Source of the DNA: Coriaria nepalensis
Taxonomy: Eukaryota > Streptophyta > Magnoliopsida > Cucurbitales > Coriariaceae
Length of the DNA: 64,000 bases
Reading direction: 5' to 3'
Assembly (NCBI GenBank): GCA_027186245.1
Contig: CP114484.1
Location: 9,208,001-9,272,000 of the forward strand
Every line of letters starts with the position of its first letter. The stretch's first letter is position 1. Below the pieces are notes generated by a model, which saw only the letters and a program-made list of their open reading frames with translations, ran no database searches and was not told the DNA's origin. This document shows, piece after piece, positions 26,460-37,763 of this stretch. The position numbers and the translations under genes were made by a program.

Positions 26460-29400
26460 GTGTCTGGTGAGGTGGACAGCGTGGTTATACTGTATCAGAT
26501 AGGGGCAGCAAGGATAAGGTCAATGACATTCAATGACTTCCTACAAATTCTGATGGGGAAGTAAGAGGATGGGCATGATTTTCAATGAGGCTATGTCTTA
26601 GAAGAAGTGGATAATCAAGAGGAATTCATTACTGTGAGTAAACATAAAGTTAAAGCTAGGTCTAAGTTGGTGGGGGTTTCTTCCCACTCTCTCGAATCGA
26701 AAGCTAAGATACCTTTTCGAACTTGATCAATGTCTGAATCTCTTCTTTTTTGGAAATGCAGAGGGACTGGTAACCTAGGCTCTCTATCCAATTTAAAAAA
26801 TATAATTAAAGTTCATAAAATAGTTTTAGTTGTTTTGATGGAACCTTTTTTGGATCATGCCAACATTAGTAGTATTAATAAAAAAATGCAGAGAGACATT
26901 TGTAATCAAGATTCAAATGGTAAGATTTGGCTTCTTTGGACAGACTTTATGGATGTTAAGTTGATTGCTTCTCACATGCAATTCTTAGCTCGTTTCGTTG
27001 CTTAGCTAAATGTAAAAAATTTGGTTGTTGTGGTTTATGCGAATTGTTATCTTCTTGAATAGAGGTTGCTTTGGGATGCTTTATTGGATATTATGGTAAG
27101 GAATTCTCTTCCAATTATTTAGGGTGGGGCCTTTAACATTATTCATTTTTTGCATAAGAAACTCGCCAGAATTAATCATTCAATAAATGCAATTCATAAC
27201 TTTGAGATTTGTATTCAAGGGGCGGGTTTGATGGATCCTCCCTTTACATGGTCTCTTTTTACTCATTGCAATAATTGGACCGGGTTAGCTAGGGTTTAGT
27301 CAAGGTTGGATCGCATTTTAGTCTCTGCAGGTCTTTACGATGTTTTTAATGGCAATGTTTATCATTTAGAGAGATTGCATTCTGATCATTTTTAGGTCTC
27401 TTCCAATCTTCAAATTTTATGTATCGTCTGCATCTTTTTCGTTTCCAACAAATGTGGATGTCCCATGATCTCTTCATTCCGACTGTCCAAGTGGCCTGGA
27501 CGAGTAATCACACCAAATTAATGTGGCTGACTATTAATTTTACAATTTACATGGAATCATCTGAAGGTGTGGAATAAGAAAACGTTTGGGAACATTTTTT
27601 CTGAGTAGATGACTTGGAAGGACAAGGTTGTAGCTCTTGATTATATGTTGGAAAATGATTGGTCTGAAGATATGTTTACATATTTACATCATGCTAAAAA
27701 TGTTTATGATCAATGTGTTAAAAATGATGAAATATATTTGGAAGCAAAAATCACATATACATTAGCTTCAAGAGAGAGACTCTTATTCAAAAAATTTACA
27801 TGCCTCAATTCAAAATAGAAATCGATATTTAAATTTGGCAAGCATAGTAGATGATTTAGGTAATGGTAAGCCGATCCTCACTTGTTTCATCTAGCAACTA
27901 TTAATTACTATAAAGAGCTATATTATGCCAAGCCTGTTACTTGGAATGAGGGTCTATTTGATGCTATTCCGAATCTAGTTACTGTTTAGATAATGAAGTT
28001 ATTCTTCCTCCTTTCATCATGGAAGAATTTAAGTGTTGTGTGAGATATTTCGTTAGATGGTGCCCTAGGGTTGGATAGCTTCTCTTCCACTTTCATTCAA
28101 CATGGTTGGGATGTAGTTAAAGAAAATATTGTAGAAGCGACCAATGAGTTTCTTAGGGGTTCTCGCCCGCCAGAAACCTTAATAAGTACTCTACTTGTTT
28201 TGATCCCAAAAAAGGTATGCCCAAATTCTTTGAAGGATTTTAAGCCCATAAGCCTTTGTAACGTGTATTATAAAAATCTTCTCTAAAGCTTTAGCTAGAA
28301 GATTAAATAATATTTTATCGAGACTTATTTCAGATACGCAACATGGGTTCGTTAAAGGCAGGGCTGTTGGAGATGCTATTGGTCTAGCCCAAGAGATACT
28401 GAGAGATATTAGCAAGAAGAGTTTTGGTGAAAACATGATTTTTAAATTGCATATGACCAAGGCGTATGATAGATTGGAGTGGTCTTATTGGATTGAGTTT
28501 TGTTGCAATTATGGTTTTCTACAAATATCATAAAAATATTTTGTTCTTGTTACGAGGGTGTTCATTTTTCGATAATGTTCCGAGCTGTTATAAGGGTTGG
28601 TTTAAACGACAGAGAGGATTAAGATAAGGGGATCCCATATATCCCTTGTTGTTCATTCTAGTGGAAGAAATCCTTGGTAGAAACCTAGAGAAGGCCATTA
28701 TTCGTAAAGAAATCCTTCCTTTTCAGGGTAGGCGTGGGATTCTCATGGTTGCACATCTTCTCTTCACATACGACACATTAATTATTTGCAATGGTAATCT
28801 TCAAAGTTTACAAAGGTTGAAGGAGGTTCTTCTTCATTATGAGCGAGTCTCGGGTTAAAAAATCAATTTAACTAAAAGTGAGTTTTATGTTCATCCTAAG
28901 TGTGCATTATATATAGTGAATATGATTGCGAATCATACCTCCTTTTCTAGAGGTATTTTTCCATTTATCTATTTAGGAGTTCCTATGTCTTTCAAGCAGG
29001 TGGAGGTGAAGGCTTTTGCAAGCCTTTTCACGAAAATTTCTTCTAGGTTGAAGGTTGGAAGGCCACTTTGCTTTTGAGCGGAGGTAAGCTAGTTCTCATT
29101 AAACATGTCGTTGTATCTTCTTTCCAACTCAAGTGTCCCTTTTTCGGCCTTTTCAAAAACAGAGAGATTTATGGTTAATTTCTTTTAGAGTAATAAGGAT
29201 GGGGTTCCGAAGTATCATTGGGTAGCTTAGGAGAGGGTTTTCGTGGCTACGAACAGTGGGTAAGAGGATTTGTAGGCTCAAAGACATGAAGTTAGCCTTT
29301 ACTTGGCAAGAAATTTGGAATCTTTTGCATGCAAAGTCTTCTTGGTGTAATTATATGCATGCTCGATACACTCAAGGTGCTTATATTCACACTTGGGCAG

Positions 29401-31090
29401 CTTCTCATACTTCCTTTAAATTTTGGAAAGAAATTATCGATGATATTCCCTCGTTTCTTAGTCACTGTAAATGGAGTGTGGGTAATGGGAAATGGGAAAT
29501 TGGTTCATTTTTTGTTAGATCAGGATTAGGCTTTGGTTCTTTGCATGAGTTGGTGGAGGGGGATTGTACGTCTATCACGTTGCATGAAGCAACTGCTTCT
29601 TATGCATGGCAGAATATGGACCTTGATTCTTGAAGAATTCATTGTGAGCAATATTCCGCCTTTTAGGTCCCAAAATGACGTGTAAGTTTGGTTTCCCAAT
29701 AGGCCGAAAGATTTCATGATTAGCTGTGGGAAGCCATTTCGTCAGGTGGGATGCATTGTTAGAATTCATCTCATATCACTTAGGGAGAAAATCTCAAGTT
29801 GTTTTATAAGTCAAGGGTTCTGTCTTCCTCTACAAGTCATTTTAGGAGAAGAAATTATTAGACTCATGAATTTATCATGATCTTAGAGTTAAACTCTAAG
29901 TGGATGTGTTCACACTTCATTGGCAAAATGCCTCTCACTCATTGTGTCAATTATTGAGCTTTAGAAATGATGAGCATAAGTAAAGGGGAATGTTAGAGTC
30001 CGTCTCACATCACTTAGGGAGAAGATCTATCGTTTATTAATTAGTCAAAAGTTTTGTCTTTCTCTATAATGTATTTTAAGGAAAGAAATTACTGGACGTA
30101 TCAATTTATCACGCACAACCCAGTGGCTGCTACGTTATGGGATCTCAAATGCTCACTGAAAATCAAGGTTTTTGGGTAGAGATTGATTCATAATGCTTTG
30201 TTATGGATACCAATATTTATAGATTGCGTATTTCTTTTATGTCTGCTTGTTCTTGTTACAGGGTCAGAAACAGGGAGGATGCCCAACACTTCTTCACTGA
30301 GGGAGATATAGTTGTTAATGTTTGGAGGTACTTTCATGCAACTTGTCGAGTTACGTTTATGCTTTTACCTCTTTTGCATCGATTTCAATAGTGGTGGCGG
30401 GTTCTCAACACGTCAAACCAACTCCATGTTGTTCTTAGATTGGTGCCAATATTGATTGCTTGGGAGATTTGGCTTAGCAGAAATGATTACTACCATAATG
30501 GAGTTAAGATGAACATCCAAACTATCATTATAAAGGTAATGAGTTGGACTAGTTCATTGAGTTCGATAGTTAAAAGGAGTCATGTGTTCTCTTCAACAGA
30601 GGCTAACATGTTGAGAGAATTGGGTTGTTTGCTTAGAATAAAAATGGTTTGGCATCCCCTTGCTTGTAGGTGGACTCAACTGGTTAATGGATGGTTCAAA
30701 CTTACTGTGGATGGATCTTACAGAGCGTCGTCGAGGTTAGCAGCTTGTGGAGATCATCTAGGATCATAATGATTTATTTTCGAAAGGTTTCCCTAAGTTC
30801 TTCTTTGCTTTAATACTTTCAAAACATAAGTCCAAGATCTATAGTACGGGATTCGGTTGGCTTTAAAATATAGTTTCACACTCCTTCAAATAGAGAGTGA
30901 TTCCAACTCGTTAATGATAACCATTAATAATAAGTGTCCAGATTGAAGTTTATATAGTTCGTAGCATCACATCCAATTTTGTGTTTTTATCGTTTAGCAT
31001 GAAGATCGTGCATATTTATTGGAATAGTAATAATGTGGCGGATACTTTAACTAATAACAATTATCCTAATTATATTTTTCAATTTTAAGA
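26460..31090 (+). mobile_element. Degenerate L1-type LINE (non-LTR retrotransposon)
   Basis: Read on the + strand with stops and frameshifts. The end of ORF1 is at about 26580-26730. The endonuclease is at about 26730-27420 (LLFWKCRGTGNLG, then GLMDPPFTWSLF, SRLDRILVS, HLERLHSDHF). The reverse transcriptase is at about 28060-28900 (LISTLLVLIPKK, LKDFKPISLCNV, DTQHGFVKGRAVGDAI, MTKAYDRLEWSY). The zf-RVT region is at about 29250-30350 (WQEIWNLLHAKSSWCNY, REDAQHFFTEGD). The RNase H is at about 30440-31085 (WFKLTVDGSYRASS, NNVADTLTNNNYP). Two catalytic motifs are changed: GGDFN reads GAFN at about 27125, and FADD reads FTYD at about 28755. The element is therefore inactive. It is interrupted by a TRIM at 29757-30111. 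I see no clear poly(A) tail at its 3' end. Confidence 0.9.
29757..30111 (+). mobile_element. TRIM (terminal-repeat retrotransposon in miniature) nested in the LINE
   Basis: Two direct repeats of exactly 121 bp (29757-29877 and 29991-30111) both start TGTTAGA and end AATTTATCA, i.e. TG...CA. They flank 113 bp with no coding potential. Directly after the left repeat is TGATCTTAGAGTTA (29878-29891), a worn tRNA-Met primer-binding site (compare TGGTATCAGAGC). Directly before the right repeat is a polypurine tract, AAAGGGGAA (29982-29990). The flanks TGCAT (29752-29756) and CGCAC (30112-30116) could be a 5-bp target duplication changed by C-to-T transitions. The two repeats are roughly three quarters to four fifths identical by eye, so the insertion is old. 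LINE-like coding sequence resumes on both sides. Confidence 0.88.
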
Positions 31091-31429
31091 AATCTATACC
31101 TTCATCTATTTAAATTTATTTATAGATAAATAAAAGTAATATCCATAACTTTTTTATTGTCAAGGATATATCGGTCAAGTCACATATTTCTATAATTTAT
31201 AGAAATTCAAAATTATATCTAAAATCTTGACATGATTTCTGATTATTTCAAAATTTTATTTTACTAACCAAGTTCAAATTAGTAACATGGAGATGAAAAT
31301 TTGAAGAAGAGGAGGGTACGAACAACCAGAGAGAAGAGACGACTAACACTAAACACCAGTACATCATTCAGTACAAAAAAAAAAAAAAAACTATTTTTTG
31401 CATGGATTGCAAATAAGGGTCCCACAACA

Positions 31430-31650
31430 CTATACACGTAGGCAGTCTTGACGGCCCACTGTCGTAATTGGGCTGGGCAACAACTCCAACTCCAGGAGGT
31501 GGACTTGGGCTTATTTCAAGAAGGCCGTTGTACTAAAATCCGTAAAGCTACCCACGACGACTGCTATAATTAGAGAGCATCGTCTCAGATTTGATCCCCT
31601 CTCCCCCCTAAGGGCGAAAGCGCATAATTCTTTGTGCTTCGAGACTTTGT
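31430..31650 (+). promoter_or_regulatory. Likely core promoter region of CXIP4
   Basis: Upstream of the gene, site II-like motifs occur at about 31451 (GGCCCA), 31468 (TGGGCT) and 31506 (TGGGCT). The transcript probably begins near 31590-31640 in CT-rich sequence. A 5' UTR intron is likely: a donor follows CTTCAG at 31714 and an acceptor must lie close before the start codon at 32287. Confidence 0.45.
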
Positions 31651-32286
31651 TCCTTGCTCATCGAGAAGCTTTGGTCGTCTCCGCTTAGGGTTTCTTTTTG
31701 CGCACACTCTTCAGGTAATGCGTTTCTATCAGATACAATTACCTCCCCCTCCGAGATTTGTAAAGATCATATTATTTTGGGAACTTTCTGGATTTTTGTT
31801 TTTTTTTTCGGAATTCTGCTCGTCGAGAAATCTTTGATGTCATGTATGATTTATGGGAAATTTTTGTCATCGGATATCAAATTTTGGTCAGATTATCGGA
31901 AATAAATGCTTCAATTTTTAATTAATTAGTTTTTTTTTTGTTTAATTAGGGTGCGTTTGTTACTTGGGATTTCACTCGTCCCGTCCGTTCCATAGGATTC
32001 AATCGAAGTTCTTGTTTTCTTCAGATTTTCTGATCCACAACAGTATCTGACATCTCTCATCTAGGTATTCCTTATTTACCTGTGTGTAAATTTCATTATT
32101 GATGTTACGATTAGGTTTTGGCTCTGTGAAAGAAGCTTGAATTTCAATTAGGCTTTTTTCGGACTTCTGTGAATGTTGGAGTGAATTTTACCTCTTTATG
32201 AATGGCTCTGTATTATGTTTTGTAATTTGTGATGTTGATAAGGGTTTGTTTTATCCTGTTAGGGTTTAATATTTGAGCATCAAGAT

Positions 32287-33249
32287 ATGCCGGCTACAGC
32301 AGGAAGAGTTCGCATGCCTGCGAACAATAGGGTTCACAGTAGTGCTGCCCTCCAAACCCACGGGATCTGGCAGAGTGCAATTGGGTACGACCCTTATGCA
32401 CCCAACAAGGATGATGATAAAGCCTCTTCTCAGCAGAGGTCATCTGCAGCTGAGCCAGATGCTGAGAATGCTTATGCGAGTTTTCAGGGCCTTCTTGCAC
32501 TTGCCCGTGTAACTGGTTCCAATGCTGATGAGGCTCGTGGAGCTTGCAAGAAATGTGGTCGTGTTGGGCACCTCAATTTTCAGTGTAGAAACTTTCTGAG
32601 CCTTAAGGAGGATAGTAAGGAGAAAGACCCAGAACTAATTGATGCTGATATTATGTCTGAGTTGGGTAAGTTAAAGGGAAAAGCTGGTAAGGCGAAGGAA
32701 GTTGAGACTGACGAAAGTGAGGAGGAGGAGAGTGAGAGTTCAGATTCAGATGTGGATTCTGAGCTTGAGAGAATTATTGCTGAAAGGCAAGGGAAAATGG
32801 TTAAGGGTAAGGCAAGACCATCCAGAAAGAAAGATGACTCAGATGATGAGTCTGGTTCTGATTCTGGAGGGAGGAAAAAAAGAGGAAGGTCAAAGAAGAG
32901 GAATGTGAAGAGAAGAACTGATGACTCAGATGAAGATGAAGGTAGGAAGAAGAGGAGAAAGTCCAAACGCAGAAACAGGAATGATTCATCAGAGGAGGAG
33001 GAAAAGCACCACAAACATCACCTCAGGAAAAGTAGAAAGGAGAAGAGGAGGAGGAGAAGCCATCATTATTCGGAGGATTCTGACTCGGATGCATCTGATG
33101 ATTCAGGCAGGCAATGCAAGTGGAAGAGCAGGAGGGAAGTACCATTATCAGCTTCTTATGCTAGTGAATCAGATGATTCGCGCACTGGTAGGGACAAGAA
33201 GAGGTCTGAAAAGGCGAGCAGGAAGCGGCGCCACGAAGATGATGAATAG
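32287..33249 (+). CDS. CXIP4: CAX-interacting protein 4 (CXIP4), zinc-knuckle nuclear protein
   Basis: A single open frame of 320 codons without introns. The N-terminus MPATAGRVRMPANNRVHS is followed by a conserved plant block (HGIWQSAIGYDPYAPNK) and one CCHC zinc knuckle, CKKCGRVGHLNFQC (Cys87, Cys90, His95, Cys100). The C-terminal two thirds is low complexity: acidic serine-rich runs (DESEEEESESSDSD) alternate with Lys/Arg runs, RS-like and rich in likely nuclear localisation signals. The architecture matches CXIP4, first reported as a partner of the CAX1 vacuolar proton/calcium antiporter and nuclear in plants, and it resembles the animal splicing factor partner SREK1IP1. Nucleic-acid or RNA-processing work is therefore possible (inference). 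Antisense and +2 frames here are shadows of the low-complexity codons. The leader carries at least one intron. Confidence 0.92.
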   Translation: MPATAGRVRMPANNRVHSSAALQTHGIWQSAIGYDPYAPNKDDDKASSQQRSSAAEPDAENAYASFQGLLALARVTGSNADEARGACKKCGRVGHLNFQCRNFLSLKEDSKEKDPELIDADIMSELGKLKGKAGKAKEVETDESEEEESESSDSDVDSELERIIAERQGKMVKGKARPSRKKDDSDDESGSDSGGRKKRGRSKKRNVKRRTDDSDEDEGRKKRRKSKRRNRNDSSEEEEKHHKHHLRKSRKEKRRRRSHHYSEDSDSDASDDSGRQCKWKSRREVPLSASYASESDDSRTGRDKKRSEKASRKRRHEDDE

Positions 33250-34539
33250 GGTCTCCTCTGTCAAGGTATTAAACAATGTCCGTTCTTTTGAATTTTATAT
33301 CTTTATTGTGAGAGCGTAAGTGGGGGAAGCCATTGTATTCAGTTTTGACAGTACTGCCATATAAGTCAAAGTTGAAAGATTAGGGTAAATAGATTCCTCT
33401 GGCCGCCTTTACGTACCGGCCTGATTGAATATGTTTACATGCTTAGTTGGCTGGTTTATATACATGTTACCTCTGACGTTTTGTATATAACCATTTAAAA
33501 GACTATAATATCGTTTTTGCATATAATATATTTTTACTATATTCCAATCTCGTGCAGGGAAACGGATTGTTACGTATGCAGAGTTGGTGGTAGAACTGGT
33601 CATGGTGGACAGATCTCATAACTATTCAAAACTGGTGTGAACGTGTGTATGCTTTCATTTGATAATCTGCGAAAGGAGAAAAAAAAACAAAAATCAAGAT
33701 GATGATGAGCGGACAGAGTGGAGTGTTTCTTTTTTTCTTTATTTCTTTGTTTGGTTCTTTGGTGTGTAATCTTACTTCATAAATGACTCATTTGTTGATG
33801 TTTCAACTGCAAACCATTTTTAATGGATGTATAATATATGGGAACTGTGTGTTTGTATAAGGTGTTCGATAAAATGGAGCATCTTGGATCGTTTATAAAT
33901 TTTGCTGTTTTGAAATCTAAATAGAAGTTGATTACACCCAGGAAATACGAAACATGTAAAGCTTAAAACTAAGTACATCCTCCCTACTTTGGTCCTTCCT
34001 CCCTAAATTGCCGTTGCTGTCATTTTCAGTGTGAAAATCAATCACATTATTTTCAGTGTTTGGTTGGTATGGTTACATGTGGCAGTGCAGGCAGACGCTA
34101 AAACCTTGAAATAGAGACAATTGACATTGAAAGCGACACAAGTCACAAGTAACAAATGAATTGCATGAATACAATTACAATCATTGTAGTAAGTTTTTCG
34201 TAGTTGGTTCAAACTGGTAGAAGGCACCCAAGTTTATGTCTCGATTTGCACCATAGCGTGGCTGTAACTTTAGATCTTGAATTTTTATTATAATTAAATA
34301 AAATTCAAGGGCTCTGGATTGCTGCATATAATTGCAATCACCGTCAAAACTTACAAGTTGGAACTCTTTTGTGATGGTATCGATGGCATTTTGGTAAAAT
34401 CAGAAATGAGACAGTTTGTAACAGACTCCCTTTATTAATATCTTGTAAAATGTAAACAGAAGATACGTAATCAAAAACCAGACAAGAGAGAGTGAGAGTG
34501 AAGAGAGAGCGAGCGAGCGAGCGAAGATCGGAGAAGAAG
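33250..34539. other. 3' UTR of CXIP4 and spacer to OEP16
   Basis: No further gene. Polyadenylation of CXIP4 is probably before about 33850. The last 60 bp hold a GA-rich leader (GAGAGAGTGAGAGTGAAGAG and GAGCGAGCGAGCG) of the next gene's 5' UTR. Confidence 0.5.
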
Positions 34540-36050
34540 ATGCCTCACAGCAGATTTTCAGCTGCACTGTCAACGCCGAAGGTGGACGTAGCCATAGACA
34601 TGGGTAATCCCTTCCTCAACCTCACCATCGATGGCTTCCTCAAGATCGGAGCTGTACTTTTTTCAAAACTTTTCTGCTTCATTTCTTGTTTTCGCTTATA
34701 GCTTTTGATGAACTATTGTTAAGTTTGTTTTTGTTGTGACTGGCGTAATTAGGTCGCCGTTTCGAAGGTGGCTGTAGAGGATGCATATCATACCGTCAAG
34801 AAAGGTCATCTCTCGCTCTCTCTCTATTTCTTTTCCTTGCGATTCTGTTTATTTATTGTTTGGTTGCTGAGAGAAATGGAGATCGCATATTTTTTGGCTA
34901 AGTTTCATGGCTTCAATAATTTAAACTCTTATGTCTCCCTAGAAAAATCAACAAAACTCATTATATATTCATTCATCATTATTGTTTATTATATCAGCAT
35001 TATATTGAGGCCTCAGTTTTGAGGTATCACGGAAAACTTAGATTCTTTTGAATTGTGTCTTCTGTAATCAAACAACTATGAATCAAGATCCTGTCAATCT
35101 AGCTGTGTGAATGGTGACTTTCTTAGAAATTTGAAGAGACTTATGGAACCATTCTCACTAGTTAATTTTGAGGCGTTTGCTAGTTTTGCATTAATTTGAG
35201 GTGCTATCTGCAGGTTCAATTTCAAGTCACAACTTTGAGCACACGGTTAGTGCCTGTCTCTCTGACTAAACCACAGTATTCCAGCCAGATTCCTGCTTTG
35301 TTTCTTTTTATTGCGGAAACTACTTTTATGTGTGCCATCTTTTTTTTATGCTGCCTGTTTTTCATTTACATTTCACGCTTCCCTATCACATCTTCTTGAA
35401 TTCTTGATTCCTACTGGCTTGCCTGTGCAAGACATACTGGTTCTTTGGAGTTATTCTTCTGCCAGTTCTTGAATACGTTGGAAAGCGATAGCGTTCTTTA
35501 ATAAAATTGAAGTAAGTTACCAAGCTGAATATTTGTCATTTTCTTACTCTGGTAATTGCTATCGCCTTTTGCAGTTGAAAAAGATGTGTAAAGAAGGCGC
35601 ATACTGGGGTATGTATTACTTGGATAATGTTTACTATTACTTAACAGGATGTATAATGGTAGTCGATTTCTTTTTGCTTGTCAAATGGGGAACCACTTGA
35701 AGAAACTTCTTTGATATATTCACAGGAACTGTAGCTGGAGTATATGTCGGGATGGAGTATGGAGCAGAGCGAATTCGAGGCACAAGAGACTGGGTACGTA
35801 TCAATGGTATAAATTACATGGTTATTTGGTATTCATTTTTTAACCGAGATGGAGATGCTTCTGAATCATAGCTCCTTGTTATATATATATATATATATGT
35901 ATATTGCAGAAGAATGCCATGGTTGGTGGTGCATTGACAGGGGCTCTGGTTTCTGCAGCAAGCAGCAATAACAAGGATAAGATTGTAGTAGATGCCATTA
36001 CAGGTGGTGCCATTGCTACTGCTGCAGAGTTCCTCGACTATCTCACCTGA
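34540..36050 (+). CDS. OEP161: Outer envelope pore protein 16-1, chloroplastic
   Basis: Six exons (34540-34653, 34753-34804, 35214-35245, 35575-35608, 35726-35793, 35910-36050) join in frame to 146 residues, the usual OEP16-1 size. The start reads MPHSRFSAALSTPKVDVAID, then MGNPFLNLTIDGFLKIGA, the family signature. A variable hydrophilic loop (HTVKKGSISSHNFEHT) splits helix 1. The Tim17/22/23-type glycine-rich helices follow (AYWGTVAGVYVGMEYG, then RIRGTRDWKNAMVGGALTGAL, then DAITGGAIATAAEFLDY). The protein forms an amino-acid-selective channel in the plastid outer envelope and has been linked to import of protochlorophyllide oxidoreductase A. All introns are GT-AG, and two exons are tiny (32 and 34 bp). 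The TA repeat at about 35880-35898 lies in the last intron close to the acceptor. Confidence 0.95.
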
Positions 36051-37136
36051 ATTTGCTGGAACAGAAATTTCCGTCCTCTGCTTCGTTCCACCACCCATTA
36101 GGATTAAATAATGAACTATGTCTCCCCTCTCTTCTCTTTGGATTTCTCTAGTTGTAAGAAAATGCTACATTTTGTCAACAAAATGCTACTATGTCTCCCC
36201 TTTCATTCACGAGCTTTACTCCTTTATCCCGTTATTTTCTCCACCCCAACCGATATGTTGCTAGAAGGTTACCAACATCATACCCATTTATCGATCATTA
36301 GACCAACGCTATCGCCGTTGATGAAATATTTAGACTCATCAATGACCGATCTCAAATCTAATACAAAACTCGAGATCTCAAATTGAATTTTACTCAAATT
36401 TTAACCACTTAGGCAACCTTTTAGAGTTGACCCATTGCTTTTAAAGCTTCTAAACAGGCTATATAAGTTTTTCTAAGTTTTATTTAGAGTTGACCAAATA
36501 AAATAAAGTAAAATTGAAAAGTGAAGGAGATACCTATGCATGAGTGCAAAGGACGAAAGTAATTCAAATGATTTCATCCATGTATATAATTACTTTATTA
36601 GAAGCACAAATTCAAGTGCATGTGTTATTATCACCTTCTTTCAGTAGTATCTGCTGATGGAAAAAATCGTCCATGATCCATTATGTTCTCGATCCGACCC
36701 GCTTGATCATTAATGTATGAAATCAGAAAAAACAGTTATGAGATGTTGGGACTTGGCCAATGAACTACTCCGATGCCAAAATTGAAATGATCCAATAATA
36801 ATTGAGTATTTATATTGAAAAATAGTTTTGAGAATATCCTTCATCCTTCAATTGGGTTTTATTCATAGCCTCTTATAAAAGTATTTATTATTAATAACAC
36901 TCAAATAAAATTATGTCCTAAACTGTCATCTTCAGTTACGATTAAAGTTTATTTATTAATCCACATAAAGGTTCAACATCGTAAGTTCATAGGATCGGAT
37001 TTCAATTTTAATTATTAAGTTCATAGGATCGGATTTCAATTTTTCTCCATCATCGTAAGTTCTTCAAGGTGTTGTTTTGTATGTTAGCAAAATGGGTTGA
37101 TGTAAACTACAGGGACGCAAATAAATGGGTCGGCCA
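36051..37136. other. Spacer downstream of OEP16
   Basis: The OEP16 3' UTR is followed by AT-rich sequence with no gene seen. A 25-bp phrase (around TTCATAGGATCGGATTTCAA) occurs twice, at about 36989 and 37020. A near copy of the first 25 bp of the following transposon-like element occurs just before it, at about 37090-37115. Confidence 0.5.
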
Positions 37137-37763
37137 TAGGTGGCAAATGGGTTGACGTGAACTATTGGTACAGATTATGTTGTGTCATGCTTGTATCAGT
37201 GCTCGTACATAAAAATAAGGGCACAATACAGTATAGATATAGTAACATGTCATAAAAGTGTTGTGTCGGCTCGTGAGTCCGTTTCGGCCCATATGTCTGT
37301 TTTAACCTATAGGCTTGTTTCAACCTATGAGTTCGAAGACTTATTTTTTTTTAAATAATTAATTTTAAATAAAAAATAATTTTAAAAAGATTAGTAAAAT
37401 ATTAATAATGTAATATATATTTTGTATATTGTTAATTTTTATAATAGTTATTATTTAGTAAATTAGAAATTAGTATCATTAATAATTAAAATTATAAATA
37501 TTATAATAAATATTATTTGGTCAAATAAGATATTATATTAATCGAAAAGTTTTTAACATACAAATGATTTCCGGAGAAAAAACCTTTAAGATTAGGAAGT
37601 GATTTTGAGCCCATGCCTCGGACGGGTCCAAAAAGGTCGTGCCATGCCGGCTCACGTGCCTGCATAGTAGGGCACAACACGGCCCGACACCTATGCCGTG
37701 CCCGTGCTCATGTCGTACCGTATCATGCATGCTCGTACCGGCCTAGTCCATTTTACCACCTCT
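37137..37763. mobile_element. Probable hAT-like non-autonomous DNA transposon
   Basis: The left end TAGGTGGCAAATGG and the right end CCATTTTACCACCTCTA are imperfect terminal inverted repeats. The interior (about 627 bp) has no coding potential. It has a GC-rich right third, with GGCACAACACGGCCCGACAC near 37670, and an AT-rich middle. Elements that start with GGTGGCAAA and carry this kind of interior are common hAT derivatives in dicot genomes. GGCCAT to the left and AGCCATC to the right may be remains of the target duplication, but a clean 8-bp duplication is not visible. Confidence 0.55.

Noticed and set aside
32580..33014. 144-codon antisense frame over CXIP4, rich in Ser/Leu/Phe
   Set aside because: It is the complement of the Asp/Glu/Lys/Arg low-complexity codons of CXIP4. 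The sense frame has a zinc knuckle and family N-terminus.
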